A stretch of DNA of 64,000 nucleotides from Sympetrum striolatum (GCA_947579665.1 OX388349.1:75520841-75584840); one strand, 5' to 3'; shown: positions 53,001-64,000, counted from the stretch's first letter. The notes: generated by a model from the letters alone, not told the origin. Translations and numbers: made by a program.

Positions 53001-53758
53001 AGACTGATGACGAACTTGGGGAGAGAGTACAACCAGGAATGAATAAGTACAAAATGCATAGTAATTAAGATTTTACATAGATTAATTTGCTGTAAATAGT
53101 CCTTTTGTTTGCCATTGTTCCAAATATTAATTAATTTGCTCTTTTTTCTTACAGTCTCTCCTTCGCTCTTATTTAATTCACCTCACGTCGAACAAACGGG
53201 ACTGGGACCAAACCATGACGAAGAGACTGATGACGACCTTGGGGAGAGAGTACAACCAGGAAAGAATAAGTACAAAATGCATAGTAATTAAGATTTTACA
53301 TAGTATAATTTGCTGTAAATAGTCCTTTTGTAAGCCTTTGTTCCAAATATTAATTAATTTGCTCTTATTTCTTACAGTCTCTCCTTCGCTCTTATTTAGT
53401 TCAGCTCTCGTCGAACGAACGGGACTGGGACTAAACCATGACGACCTTGGGGAGAGAGTACAACCAGGAAAGAATAAGTACAAAATGCATAGTAATTAAG
53501 ATTTTACATAGTTTAATTTGCTGTTAATAGTCCTTTTGTTTGCCATTGATCCAAATATTAATTAATTTGCTCTTATTTCTTACAGTCTCTCCTTCGCTCT
53601 TATTTAGTTCACCTCTCGTCGAAAGAACGGGACTGGGACTAAATCATGACGAAGAGACTGATGACGACCTTGGGAAGAGAGTACAACCAGGAAAGAATAA
53701 GTACAAAATGCATTGTAATTAAGATTTTACATAGTTTAATTTGCTGTAAATAGTCTTT
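47082..53758 (+). repeat. HOR copy of 30 units (6677 bp), the fullest complete copy
   Basis: It contains every unit of the 41281-47081 copy plus the tail units at 52539-53758 (CCATAGTTCC with VELT, VKRT, HVEQ, the 15-bp-deletion unit, then VERT with GGGAAGAG). A private one-base deletion near 50620 (AGATTTACATAG) makes one unit 222 bp. CTTCGTTCTTAT at about 52271 replaces CTTCGCTCTTAT and is shared with the next copy (about 57833) but not the previous one. This copy is the best reference for the HOR. Confidence 0.9.
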
Positions 53759-56700
53759 TTGTTTGCCATTGTTCCATATATATTTATTCATTTGCTCTTA
53801 TTTCTTAATGTCTCTCCTTCGCTCTTATTTAGTTCATCTCTCGTCCAACGAACGGGACTGGGACTAAACCATGACGAAGAGACTGATGACGACCTTGGGG
53901 AGAGAGTACAACCAGGAAAGAATAAGTACAAAATGCATAGTATATAAGATTTTACATAGTTTAATTTGCTGTAAATAGTCCTTTTGTTTGCCATTGTTCC
54001 ATATATTAATTCATTTGCTCTTATTTCTTAATGTCTCTCCTTCGCTCTTATTTAGTTCATATCTCGTCCAACGAACGGGACTGGGACTAAACCATGACGA
54101 AGAGACTGATGACGACCTTGGGAAGAGAGTACAACCAGGAAAGAATAAGTACAAAATGCATAGTAATTAAGATTTTACATAGTTTAGTTTGTTTAAATTG
54201 TCCTTTTGTGTTCTATTGTTCCATATATTAATTCATTTGCTCTTATTTCTTACTGTCTCGCCTTCGCTTTTATTTAATTCACCTCTCGTCGAACGAACGG
54301 GACTGGGACCAAACCATGACGAAGAGACTGATGACGACCTTGGGGAGAGAGTACAACCAGGAAAGATTAAGTAGAAAATGCATAGTATTTAAGATTTTTC
54401 ATAGCTTTATTTGCTGTAAATAGTCCTTTTGTTTGCCATTGTTCCAAATATTAATTAATTTGCTCTTATTTCTTACAGTCCCTCCTTCTCTCTTATTAAG
54501 TTCAACCTCTCGTCGAAAGAACGGGACTGGGACTAAATCATGACGAAGAGACTGATGACGACCTTGGAGAGAGAGTACAACCAGGAAAGAATAAGTACAA
54601 AATGCATAGTAATTAAGATTTTACATAGTTTAATTTGCTGTTAATAGTCCTTTTGTTGACCATTGATCCAAATATTAATTAATTTGCTCTTTTTTCTTAC
54701 AGTCTCCCCTTCGCTCTTATTTAGTTCACCTCTCGTCGAAAGAACGGGACTGGGACTAAATCATGATGAAGAGACTGATGACGACCTTGGGGAGAGAGTA
54801 CAACCAGGAAAGAATAAGTACAAAATGCATAGTAATTAAGATTTTACATAGTTTAATTTGCTGTTAATAGTCCTTTTGTTTGCCATTGTTCCAAATATTA
54901 ATTAATTTTCTCTTATTTCTTACAGTCTCTCCTTCGCTCTTATTTAGTTCACCTCTCGTCGAAAGAAAGGAACTGGGACTAAATCATGACGAAGAGACTG
55001 ATGACGACCTTGGGGAGAGAGAACAACCAGGAAAGAATAAGTACGAAATGCATAGTAATTAAGATTTTGCATAGTTTAATTTGCTGTAAATAGTCCTTTT
55101 GTTCGCCATTGTTCCAAATATTAATTAATTTGCTCTTATTTCTTACAGTCTCTCCTTCCCTCTTATTTAGTTCACCTCTTGTCGAAAGAACGGGACTTGG
55201 ACTAAACCATGATGAAGAGACTGATGACGACCTTAGGGAGAGAGTACAACCAGGAAAGAATAAGTACAAAATGCATAGTAATTAAGATTTTACATAGTTT
55301 AATTTGCTGTAAATAGTCCTTTTGTTTGCCATTGTTCCAAATATTAATTAATTTGCTCTTATTTCTTACAGTCTCTCCTTCGCTCTTATTTAGTTCACCT
55401 CTCGTCAAACTAACGGGACTGGGACTAAACCAAGACGAAGAGACTGATGACGACCTTGGAATGAGAGTACAACCAGGAAAGAATAAGTACAAAATGCATA
55501 GTAATTAAGATTTTACATGGATTAATTTGCTGTAAATAGTCCTTTTGTTTGCCATTGCTCCAAATATTAATTCATTTGCTATTATTTCTTACAGTCTCTC
55601 CTTCGCTCTTATTTAGTTCACCTCTCGTCAAACGAACGGGACTGGGACCAAACCATGACAAAGAGACTGATGACGAACTTGGGGAGAGAGTACAACCAGG
55701 AATGAATAAGTACAAAATGCATAGCAATTAAGATTTTACATAGATTAATTTGCTGTAAATAGTCCTTTTGTTTGCCATTGTTCCAAATATTAATTAATTT
55801 GCTCTTATTTCTTACAGTCTCTCCTTCGCTCTTATTTAGTTCACCTCACGTCGAACAAATGTGACTGGGACCAAACCATGACGAAGAGACTGATGACGAC
55901 CTTGGGGAGAGAGTACAACCAGGAAAGAATAAGTACAAAATGCATAGTAATTAAGATTTTACATAGTTTAATTTGCTGTAAATAGTCCTTTTGTTTGCCA
56001 TTGTTCCAAATAGTAATTAATTTGCTCTTATATCTTACAGTCTCTCCTTCGCTCTTATTCAGTTCACCTCTCGTCGAAAGAACGGGACTTGGACTAAACC
56101 ATGACGAAGAGACTGATGACGACCTTGGGGAGAGAGTACAACCAGGAAAAAATAAGTACAAAATGCATAGTAATTAAGATTTTACATAGTTTAATTTGCT
56201 GTAAATAGTCCTTTTGTTTGCCATTGTTCCAAATATTAATTCATTTGCTCTTATTTCTTACAGTCTCTCCTTCGCTCTTATTTAGTTCACGTCTCGTCGA
56301 ACGAACGGGACTGGGACCAAACCATGACGAAGAGACTGATGACGACCTTGGGGAGAGAGTACAACCAGGAATGAATAAGTACAAAATGCATAGTAATTAA
56401 GATTTAACATAGATTAATTAGCTGTAAATAGTCCTTTTGTTTGCCATTGTTCCAAATATTAATTAATTTGCTCTTATTTCTTACAGTCTCTCCTTCGCTC
56501 TTATTTAGTTCACCTCTCGTCGAACAAACGGGACTGGGACCAAACCATGACGAAGAGACTGATGACGACCTTGGGGAGAGAGTACAACCAGGAAAGAATA
56601 AGCACAAAATGCATAGTAATTAAGATTTTCCATTGTTTAATCTGCTGTAAATAGTCCTTTTGTTTGCCATTGTTCCAAATATTAATTAATTTGCTCTTAT

Positions 56701-59320
56701 TTCATACAGTCTCTCCTTCGCTCCTATTTAGTTCACCTCTCGTCGAAAGAACGGGACTGGGACTAAATCATGACGAAGAGACTGATGACGACCTTGGGGA
56801 GAGAGTACAACCAGGAAAGTATAAGTACAAAATGTATAGTAATTAAGATTTAACATAGTTTAATTTGCTGTAAATAGTCCTTTTGTTAGCCATTGTTCCA
56901 AATATTAATTAATTTGCTCTTATTTCTTACAGTCTCTCCTTCGCTCTTATTTTGTTCACCTCTCGTCGAACGAACGGGACTGGGACCAAACCATGACGAA
57001 GAGACTGATGACGACCTTGGGGAGAGAGTACAACCAGGAAGGAATAAGTACAAAATGCATAGTAATTAAGATTTTACATAGTTTAATTTGCTGTAAATAG
57101 TCCTTTTGTTTGCCATTGTTCCAAATATTAATTAATTTGCTCTTATTTCTTACAGTCTCTCCTTCGCTCTTATTTAGTTCACCACTCGTCGAACGAACGG
57201 GACTGGGACGAAACCATGACCAAGAGACTGATGACGACCTTGGGTAGAGAGTACAACCAGGAAAGAATAGGTACAAAATGCATAGTAATTAAGATTTTAC
57301 ATAGTTCAATTTGCTGTAAATAGTCCTATTGTTTGCCATTGTTCCAAATATTAATTAATTTGCTCTTATTTCCTACAGTCTCTCCTTCGCTCTTATTTAG
57401 TTCACCTCTCGTCGAACTATCGGGACTGGGACTAAACCAAGACGAAGAGACTGATGACGACCTTGGAAAGAGAGTACAACCAGGAAAGAATAAGTACAAA
57501 ATGCATAGTAATTAAGATTTTACATAGTTTAATTTGCTGTAAATAGTCCTTTTGTTTGCCATTGTTCCAAATATTAATTAATTTGCTCTTATTTCTTACA
57601 GTCTCTCCTTCGCTCTTATTTAGTTCACCTCTCGTCGAACGAACGGGACTGGGACCAAACCATGACCAAGAGACTGATGACGACCTTGGGTAGAGAGTAC
57701 AACCAGGAAAGAATAAGTACAAAATGCATAGTAATTAAGATTTTACATAGTTCAATTTGCTGTAAATAGTCCTATTGTTTGCCATTGTTCCAAATATTAA
57801 TTAATTTGCTCTTATTTCTTACAGTCTCTCCTTCGTTCTTATTTAGTTCACCTCTCGTCGAACTAACGGGACTGGGACTAAACCAAGACGAAGAGACTGA
57901 TGACGACCTTGGAAAGAGAGTACAACCAGGAAAGAATAAGTACAAAATGCATAGTAATTAAGATTTTACGTAGATTAATTTGCTGTAAATAGTCCTTTTG
58001 TAAGCCTTTGTTCCAAATATTAATTAATTTGCTCTTATTTCTTACAGTCTCTCCTTCGCTCTTATTTAGTTCACCTCTCGTCGAAAGAACGGGACTTGGA
58101 CTAAACCATGACGAAGAGACTGATGACGACCTTAGGGAGAGAGTACAACCAGGAAAGAATAAGTACAAAATGCATAGTAATTAAGATTTTACATAGTTTA
58201 ATTTGCTGTAAATAGTCCTTTTGTTTGCCATAGTTCCAAATATTAATTAATTTGCTCTTATTTCTTACAGTCTCTCCTTCGCTCTTATTTAGTTCACCTC
58301 TCGTCGAACTAACGGGACTGGGACTAAACCAAGACGAAGAGACTGATGACGGACTTGGAATGAGAGTACAACCAGGAAAGAATAAGTACAAAATGCATAG
58401 TAATTAAGATTTCACATAGATTAATTTGCTGTAAATAGTCCTTTTGTTTGCCATTGTTCCAAATATTAATTCATTTGCTCCTATTTCTTACAGTCTCTCT
58501 TTCGCTCTTATTTAGTTCACCTCTCGTCAAACGAACGGGACTGGGACCAAACCATGACAAAGAGACTGATGACGAACTTGGGGAGAGAGTACAACCAGGA
58601 ATGAATAAGTACAAAATGCATAGTAATTAAGATTTTACATAGATTAATTTGCTGTAAATAGTCCTTTTGTTTGCCATTGTTCCAAATATTAATTAATTTG
58701 CTCTTTTTTCTTACAGTCTCTCCTTCGCTCTTATTTAATTCACCTCACGTCGAACAAACGGGACTGGGACCAAACCATGACGAAGAGACTGATGACGACC
58801 TTGGGGAGAGAGTACAACCAGGAAAGAATAAGTACAAAATGCATAGTAATTAAGATTTTACATAGTATAATTTGCTGTAAATAGTCCTTTTGTAAGCCTT
58901 TGTTCCAAATATTAATTAATTTGCTCTTATTTCTTACAGTCTCTCCTTCGCTCTTATTTAGTTCAGCTCTCGTCGAACGAACGGGACTGGGACTAAACCA
59001 TGACGACCTTGGGGAGAGAGTACAACCAGGAAAGAATAAGTACAAAATGCATAGTAATTAAGATTTTACATAGTTTAATTTGCTGTTAATAGTCCTTTTG
59101 TTTGCCATTGATCCAAATATTAATTAATTTGCTCTTATTTCTTACAGTCTCTCCTTCGCTCTTATTTAGTTCACCTCTCGTCGAAAGAACGGGACTGGGA
59201 CTAAATCATGACGAAGAGACTGATGACGACCTTGGGAAGAGAGTACAACCAGGAAAGAATAAGTACAAAATGCATTGTAATTAAGATTTTACATAGTTTA
59301 ATTTGCTGTAAATAGTCTTT
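53759..59320 (+). repeat. HOR copy of 25 units (5562 bp), internal five-unit loss
   Basis: It matches 47082-53758 at offsets of 6677 bp on the left of the joint and 5561-5562 bp on the right. The five units equivalent to about 48199-49318 are missing. The joint lies between the TTGACC unit (about 54656) and the VERK unit at 54880. It shares TCTTTTTTCTTACAGTC near 54690 with the following copy (about 60250) but not with the two preceding ones, which suggests shared ancestry or conversion with its right neighbour there. Confidence 0.9.
54600..54900 (+). repeat. Joint of the five-unit deletion, mosaic spacer
   Basis: The exon-like part here is that of the TTGACC unit (TCTCCCCTTC, CATGATGAAGAG). 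The following spacer reads CATAGTAATT and GCTGTTAATAGTCC, which belongs to the unit before it in the other HOR copies, where this place has CATTGTAATT and CTGTAAATAGTCTTT. The sequence then continues as the VERK unit with ATTTTCTCTT. Two switches are needed to explain it, so a crossover with a conversion tract or two successive events is likely. Confidence 0.6.
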
Positions 59321-62300
59321 TTGTTTGCCATTGTTCCATATATATTTATTCATTTGCTCTTATTTCTTAATGTCTCTCCTTCGCTCTTATTTAGTTCATC
59401 TCTCGTCCAACGAACGGGACTGGGACTAAACCATGACGAAGAGACTGATGACGACCTTGGGGAGAGAGTACAACCAGGAAAGAATAAGTACAAAATGCAT
59501 AGTATATAAGATTTTACATAGTTTAATTTGCTGTAAATAGTCCTTTTGTTTGCCATTGTTCCATATATTAATTCATTTGCTCTTATTTCTTAATGTCTCT
59601 CCTTCGCTCTTATTTAGTTCATATCTCGTCCAACGAACGGGACTGGGACTAAACCATGACGAAGAGACTGATGACGACCTTGGGAAGAGAGTACAACCAG
59701 GAAAGAATAAGTACAAAATGCATAGTAATTAAGATTTTACATAGTTTAGTTTGTTTAAATTGTCCTTTTGTGTTCTATTGTTCCATATATTAATTCATTT
59801 GCTCTTATTTCTTACTGTCTCGCCTTCGCTTTTATTTAATTCACCTCTCGTCGAACGAACGGGACTGGGACCAAACCATGACGAAGAGACTGATGACGAC
59901 CTTGGGGAGAGAGTACAACCAGGAAAGATTAAGTAGAAAATGCATAGTATTTAAGATTTTTCATAGCTTTATTTGCTGTAAATAGTCCTTTTGTTTGCCA
60001 TTGTTCCAAATATTAATTAATTTGCTCTTATTTCTTACAGTCCCTCCTTCTCTCTTATTAAGTTCAACCTCTCGTCGAAAGAACGGGACTGGGACTAAAT
60101 CATGACGAAGAGACTGATGACGACCTTGGAGAGAGAGTACAACCAGGGAAGAATAAGTACAAAATGCATAGTAATTAAGATTTTACATAGTTTAATTTGC
60201 TGTTAATAGTCCTTTTGTTGACCATTGATCCAAATATTAATTAATTTGCTCTTTTTTCTTACAGTCTCCCCTTCGCTCTTATTTAGTTCACCTCTCGTCG
60301 AAAGAACGGGACTGGGACTAAATCATGATGAAGAGACTGATGACGACCTTGGGGAGAGAGTACAACCAGGAAAGAATAAGTACAAAATGCATTGTAATTA
60401 AGATTTTACATAGTTTAATTTGCTGTAAATAGTCTTTTTGTTTGCCATTGTTCCATATATATTTATTCATTTGCTCTTATTTCTTAATGTCTCTCCTTCG
60501 CTCTTATTTAGTTCATCTCTCGTCCAACGAACGGGACTGGGACTAAACCATATCGAAGAGACTGATGACGACCTTGGGGAGAGAGTACAACCAGGAAAGA
60601 ATAAGTACAAAATGCATAGTAATTAAGATTTTGCATAGTTTAATTTGCTGTAAATAGTCCTTTTGTTCGCCATTGTTCCAAATATTAATTAATTTGCTCT
60701 TATTTCTTAATGTCTCTCCTTCGCTCTTATTTAGTTCATCTCTCGTCCAACGAACGGGACTGGGACTAAACCATGACGTAGAGACTGATGACGACCTTGG
60801 GAAGAGAGTACAACCAGGAAAGAATAAGTACAAAATGCATAGTAATTAAGATTTTACATAGTTTAGTTTGTTTAAATTGTCCTTTTGTGTTCCATTGTTC
60901 CATATATTAATTCATTTGCTCTTATTTCTTACAGTCTCTCCTTCGCTCTTATTTAGTTCACCTCTCGTCAAACGAACGGGACTGGGACCAAACCATGACC
61001 AAGAGACTGATGACGAACTTGGGGAGAGAGTACAACCAGGCTTGAATAAGTACAAAATGCATAGTAATTAAGATTTTACATAGATTAATTTGCTGTAAAT
61101 AGTCCATTTGTTTGCCATTTTTCCAAATATTAATTCATTTGCTCTTATTTCTTACAGTCTCTCCTTCGCTCTTATTTAGTTCACCTCTCGTCAAACGAAC
61201 GGGACTGCGACCAAACCATGACCAAGAGACTGATGACAAACTTGAGGAGAGAGTACAACCAGGAATGAATAAGTACAAAATGCATAGTAATTAAGATTTT
61301 ACATAGATTAATTTGCTGTAAATAGTCCTTTTGTTTGCCATTTTTCCAAATATTAATTAATTTGCTCTTATTTCTTACAGTCTCTCCTTCGCTCTTATTT
61401 AGTTCACCTCACGTCGAACAAACCGGACTGGGACCAATCCATGACGAAGAGACTGATGACGACATTGGGGAGAGAGTACAACCAGGAAAGAATAAGTACA
61501 AAATGCATAGTAATTAAGATTTTACATAGTTTAATTTTCTGTAAATAGTCCTTTTGTTTGCCATTGTTCCAAATATTAATTAATTTTCTCTTATTTCTTA
61601 CAGTCTCTCCTTCGCTCTTATTTAGTTCACCTCTCGTCGAAAGAAAGGAACTGGGACTAAATCATGACGAAGAGACTGATGACGACCTTGGGGAGAGAGA
61701 ACAACCAGGAAAGAATAAGTACGAAATGCATAGTAATTAAGATTTTGCATAGTTTAATTTGCTGTAAATAGTCCTTTTGTTCGCCATTGTTCCAAATATT
61801 AATTAATTTGCTCTTATTTCTTACAGTCTCTCCTTCCCTCTTATTTAGTTCACCTCTTGTCGAAAGAACGGGACTTGGACTAAACCATGATGAAGAGACT
61901 GATGACGACCTTAGGGAGAGAGTACAACCAGGAAAGAATAAGTACAAAATGCATAGTAATTAAGATTTTACATAGTTTAATTTGCTGTAAATAGTCCTTT
62001 TGTTTGCCATTGTTCCAAATATTAATTCATTTGCTCTTATTTCTTACAGTCTCTCCTTCGCTCTTATTTAGTTCACCTCTCGTCAAACTAACGGGACTGG
62101 GACTAAACCAAGACGAAGAGACTGATGACGACCTTGGAATGAGAGTACAACCAGGAAAGAATAAGTACAAAATGCATAGTAATTAAGATTTTACATGGAT
62201 TAATTTGCTGTAAATAGTCCTTTTGTTTGCCATTGCTCCAAATATTAATTCATTTGCTATTATTTCTTACAGTCTCTCCTTCGCTCTTATTTAGTTCACC

Positions 62301-64000
62301 TCTCGTCAAACGAACGGGACTGGGACCAAACCATGACAAAGAGACTGATGACGAACTTGGGGAGAGAGTACAACCAGGAATGAATAAGTACAAAATGCAT
62401 AGCAATTAAGATTTTACATAGATTAATTTGCTGTAAATAGTCCTTTTGTTTGCCATTGTTCCAAATATTAATTAATTTGCTCTTATTTCTTACAGTCTCT
62501 CCTTCGCTCTTATTTAGTTCACCTCACGTCGAACAAATGTGACTGGGACCAAACCATGACGAAGAGACTGATGACGACCTTGGGGAGAGAGTACAACCAG
62601 GAAAGAATAAGTACAAAATGCATAGTAATTAAGATTTTACATAGTTTAATTTGCTGTAAATAGTCCTTTTGTTTGCCATTGTTCCAAATAGTAATTAATT
62701 TGCTCTTATATCTTACAGTCTCTCCTTCGCTCTTATTCAGTTCACCTCTCGTCGAAAGAACGGGACTTGGACTAAACCATGACGAAGAGACTGATGACGA
62801 CCTTGGGGAGAGAGTACAACCAGGAAAAAATAAGTACAAAATGCATAGTAATTAAGATTTTACATAGTTTAATTTGCTGTAAATAGTCCTTTTGTTTGCC
62901 ATTGTTCCAAATATTAATTCATTTGCTCTTATTTCTTACAGTCTCTCCTTCGCTCTTATTTAGTTCACGTCTCGTCGAACGAACGGGACTGGGACCAAAC
63001 CATGACGAAGAGACTGATGACGACCTTGGGGAGAGAGTACAACCAGGAATGAATAAGTACAAAATGCATAGTAATTAAGATTTAACATAGATTAATTAGC
63101 TGTAAATAGTCCTTTTGTTTGCCATTGTTCCAAATATTAATTAATTTGCTCTTATTTCTTACAGTCTCTCCTTCGCTCTTATTTAGTTCACCTCTCGTCG
63201 AACAAACGGGACTGGGACCAAACCATGACGAAGAGACTGATGACGACCTTGGGGAGAGAGTACAACCAGGAAAGAATAAGCACAAAATGCATAGTAATTA
63301 AGATTTTCCATTGTTTAATCTGCTGTAAATAGTCCTTTTGTTTGCCATTGTTCCAAATATTAATTAATTTGCTCTTATTTCATACAGTCTCTCCTTCGCT
63401 CCTATTTAGTTCACCTCTCGTCGAAAGAACGGGACTGGGACTAAATCATGACGAAGAGACTGATGACGACCTTGGGGAGAGAGTACAACCAGGAAAGTAT
63501 AAGTACAAAATGTATAGTAATTAAGATTTAACATAGTTTAATTTGCTGTAAATAGTCCTTTTGTTAGCCATTGTTCCAAATATTAATTAATTTGCTCTTA
63601 TTTCTTACAGTCTCTCCTTCGCTCTTATTTTGTTCACCTCTCGTCGAACGAACGGGACTGGGACCAAACCATGACGAAGAGACTGATGACGACCTTGGGG
63701 AGAGAGTACAACCAGGAAGGAATAAGTACAAAATGCATAGTAATTAAGATTTTACATAGTTTAATTTGCTGTAAATAGTCCTTTTGTTTGCCATTGTTCC
63801 AAATATTAATTAATTTGCTCTTATTTCTTACAGTCTCTCCTTCGCTCTTATTTAGTTCACCACTCGTCGAACGAACGGGACTGGGACCAAACCATGACCA
63901 AGAGACTGATGACGACCTTGGGTAGAGAGTACAACCAGGAAAGAATAGGTACAAAATGCATAGTAATTAAGATTTTACATAGTTCAATTTGCTGTAAATA
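59321..64000 (+). repeat. HOR copy cut by the window end, 21 units visible
   Basis: It matches 47082 onward at an offset of 12239 bp (12240 after the private deletion of that copy) and retains the five units missing from 53759-59320. Private changes include CATATCGAAG near 60550 (CATGTCGAAG in earlier copies), GACTGCGACC near 61205, and ATTAATTCATTT in place of ATTAATTAATTT near 62025. The array clearly continues past base 64000. Confidence 0.9.

Larger units (their letters stand above)
1..64000 (+). repeat. 223-bp satellite tandem array, about 287 copies, fills the window
   Basis: The same unit recurs every 221-225 bp, most often exactly 223, all in one orientation with no foreign sequence between copies. 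Landmarks in nearly every unit are TTTGCTCTTATTTCTTACAG, CTTATTTAGTTCACCTC, GACGAAGAGACTGATGACGA, GAGAGAGTACAACCAGGAA and AAAATGCATAGTAATTAAG. Acceptor-like CAG|TCTCTCC sites run from base 102 to 63834, which gives about 286 intervals. Copies differ at a limited set of linked positions that define subfamilies, named here by codons 11-14 of the exon-like frame: VERT, VERK, VQRT, VKRT, VELT and VEQT (the last usually after CAC, so HVEQ). VKRT copies usually also carry GACGAACTT and GGAATGAAT. VELT copies usually carry AACCAAGAC and GGAAAGAGAG. The array is truncated by both window edges. The functional class (centromeric, heterochromatic or multi-exon gene) is not shown by the sequence. Confidence 0.98.

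Noticed and set aside
53..63524. Hundreds of + strand open frames of about 60 codons as separate genes
   Set aside because: Those I checked begin at TTG, not ATG. Each runs across the AT-rich spacer and recurs once per unit. They are the same repeat read many times.
408..63954. Minus-strand open frames of 67-108 codons
   Set aside because: They are shadows of the same repeat. The apparent start is TTG in the reverse complement of GTACAAAAT, they overlap the + frame, and they stop after at most about one and a half units because 223 is not a multiple of three.
1..64000. CRISPR array
   Set aside because: The regular period is due to complete 223-bp units that resemble each other over their full length. 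There are no short repeats separated by unique spacers and no cas genes.
1..64000. rRNA, 5S, tRNA or snRNA gene cluster
   Set aside because: No A and B box pair, no recognisable rRNA core and no cloverleaf were seen in the unit. Repetition alone is not evidence for these genes.
1..64000. Transposon or retroelement array
   Set aside because: No terminal inverted repeats, target-site duplications, reverse transcriptase or transposase motifs were seen, and units abut directly head to tail.

Overview
The whole window is one uninterrupted tandem array of a single satellite-like unit of about 223 bp, roughly 287 head-to-tail copies on the + strand. The array enters at base 1 and leaves at base 64000, so neither edge is visible. 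I see no ordinary protein gene, rRNA, tRNA, transposon or CRISPR locus. The base composition (about 37% GC, counted by hand on a consensus unit), the splice-like motifs and the higher-order repeat structure all point to a eukaryotic nuclear genome, probably animal or another intron-bearing eukaryote. The species cannot be named from this sequence.

Each unit has two compartments. About 129 bp is relatively GC-rich (about 46%) and reads as an open frame of 43 codons. About 94 bp is very AT-rich (about 24% GC) and ends in TTAATTAATTT, a pyrimidine tract and TTCTTACAG, like a short intron with branch point and 3' splice site. Taking the donor as A|GTAATT, the exon-like part is a symmetric phase 1-1 exon, so consecutive copies would splice in frame. 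The monomer therefore looks like an amplified intron-exon module. However, roughly one copy in eight has a stop or frameshift, many copies have lost the acceptor AG, and most differences in the open frame are non-synonymous. A non-coding satellite born from a gene fragment is therefore at least as likely as a giant repetitive gene.

Layout. From 1 to about 24.3 kb the units are a divergent mixture of subfamilies with partial duplications at offsets of 2.0, 2.2, 4.5, 4.9 and 5.1 kb. From about 24.3 to 38.6 kb, two large blocks share more than 5 kb at an offset of about 8477 bp (38 units). From 38.6 kb to the right end the array consists of higher-order repeat (HOR) copies with a common start marker at 38616, 41281, 47082, 53759 and 59321, with lengths of 12, 26, 30, 25 and at least 21 units. 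The last four are almost identical where they align and differ mainly by whole-unit gains and losses. This is the pattern left by recent unequal exchange or conversion, and the array looks youngest on the right.

The most interesting observations are the intron-exon architecture of the monomer, the variable-length HORs with traceable crossover junctions (a chimeric unit near 46.8-47.1 kb and a five-unit deletion joint near 54.7-54.9 kb), and the inheritance of broken or splice-site-less monomers as fixed positions within the HOR.
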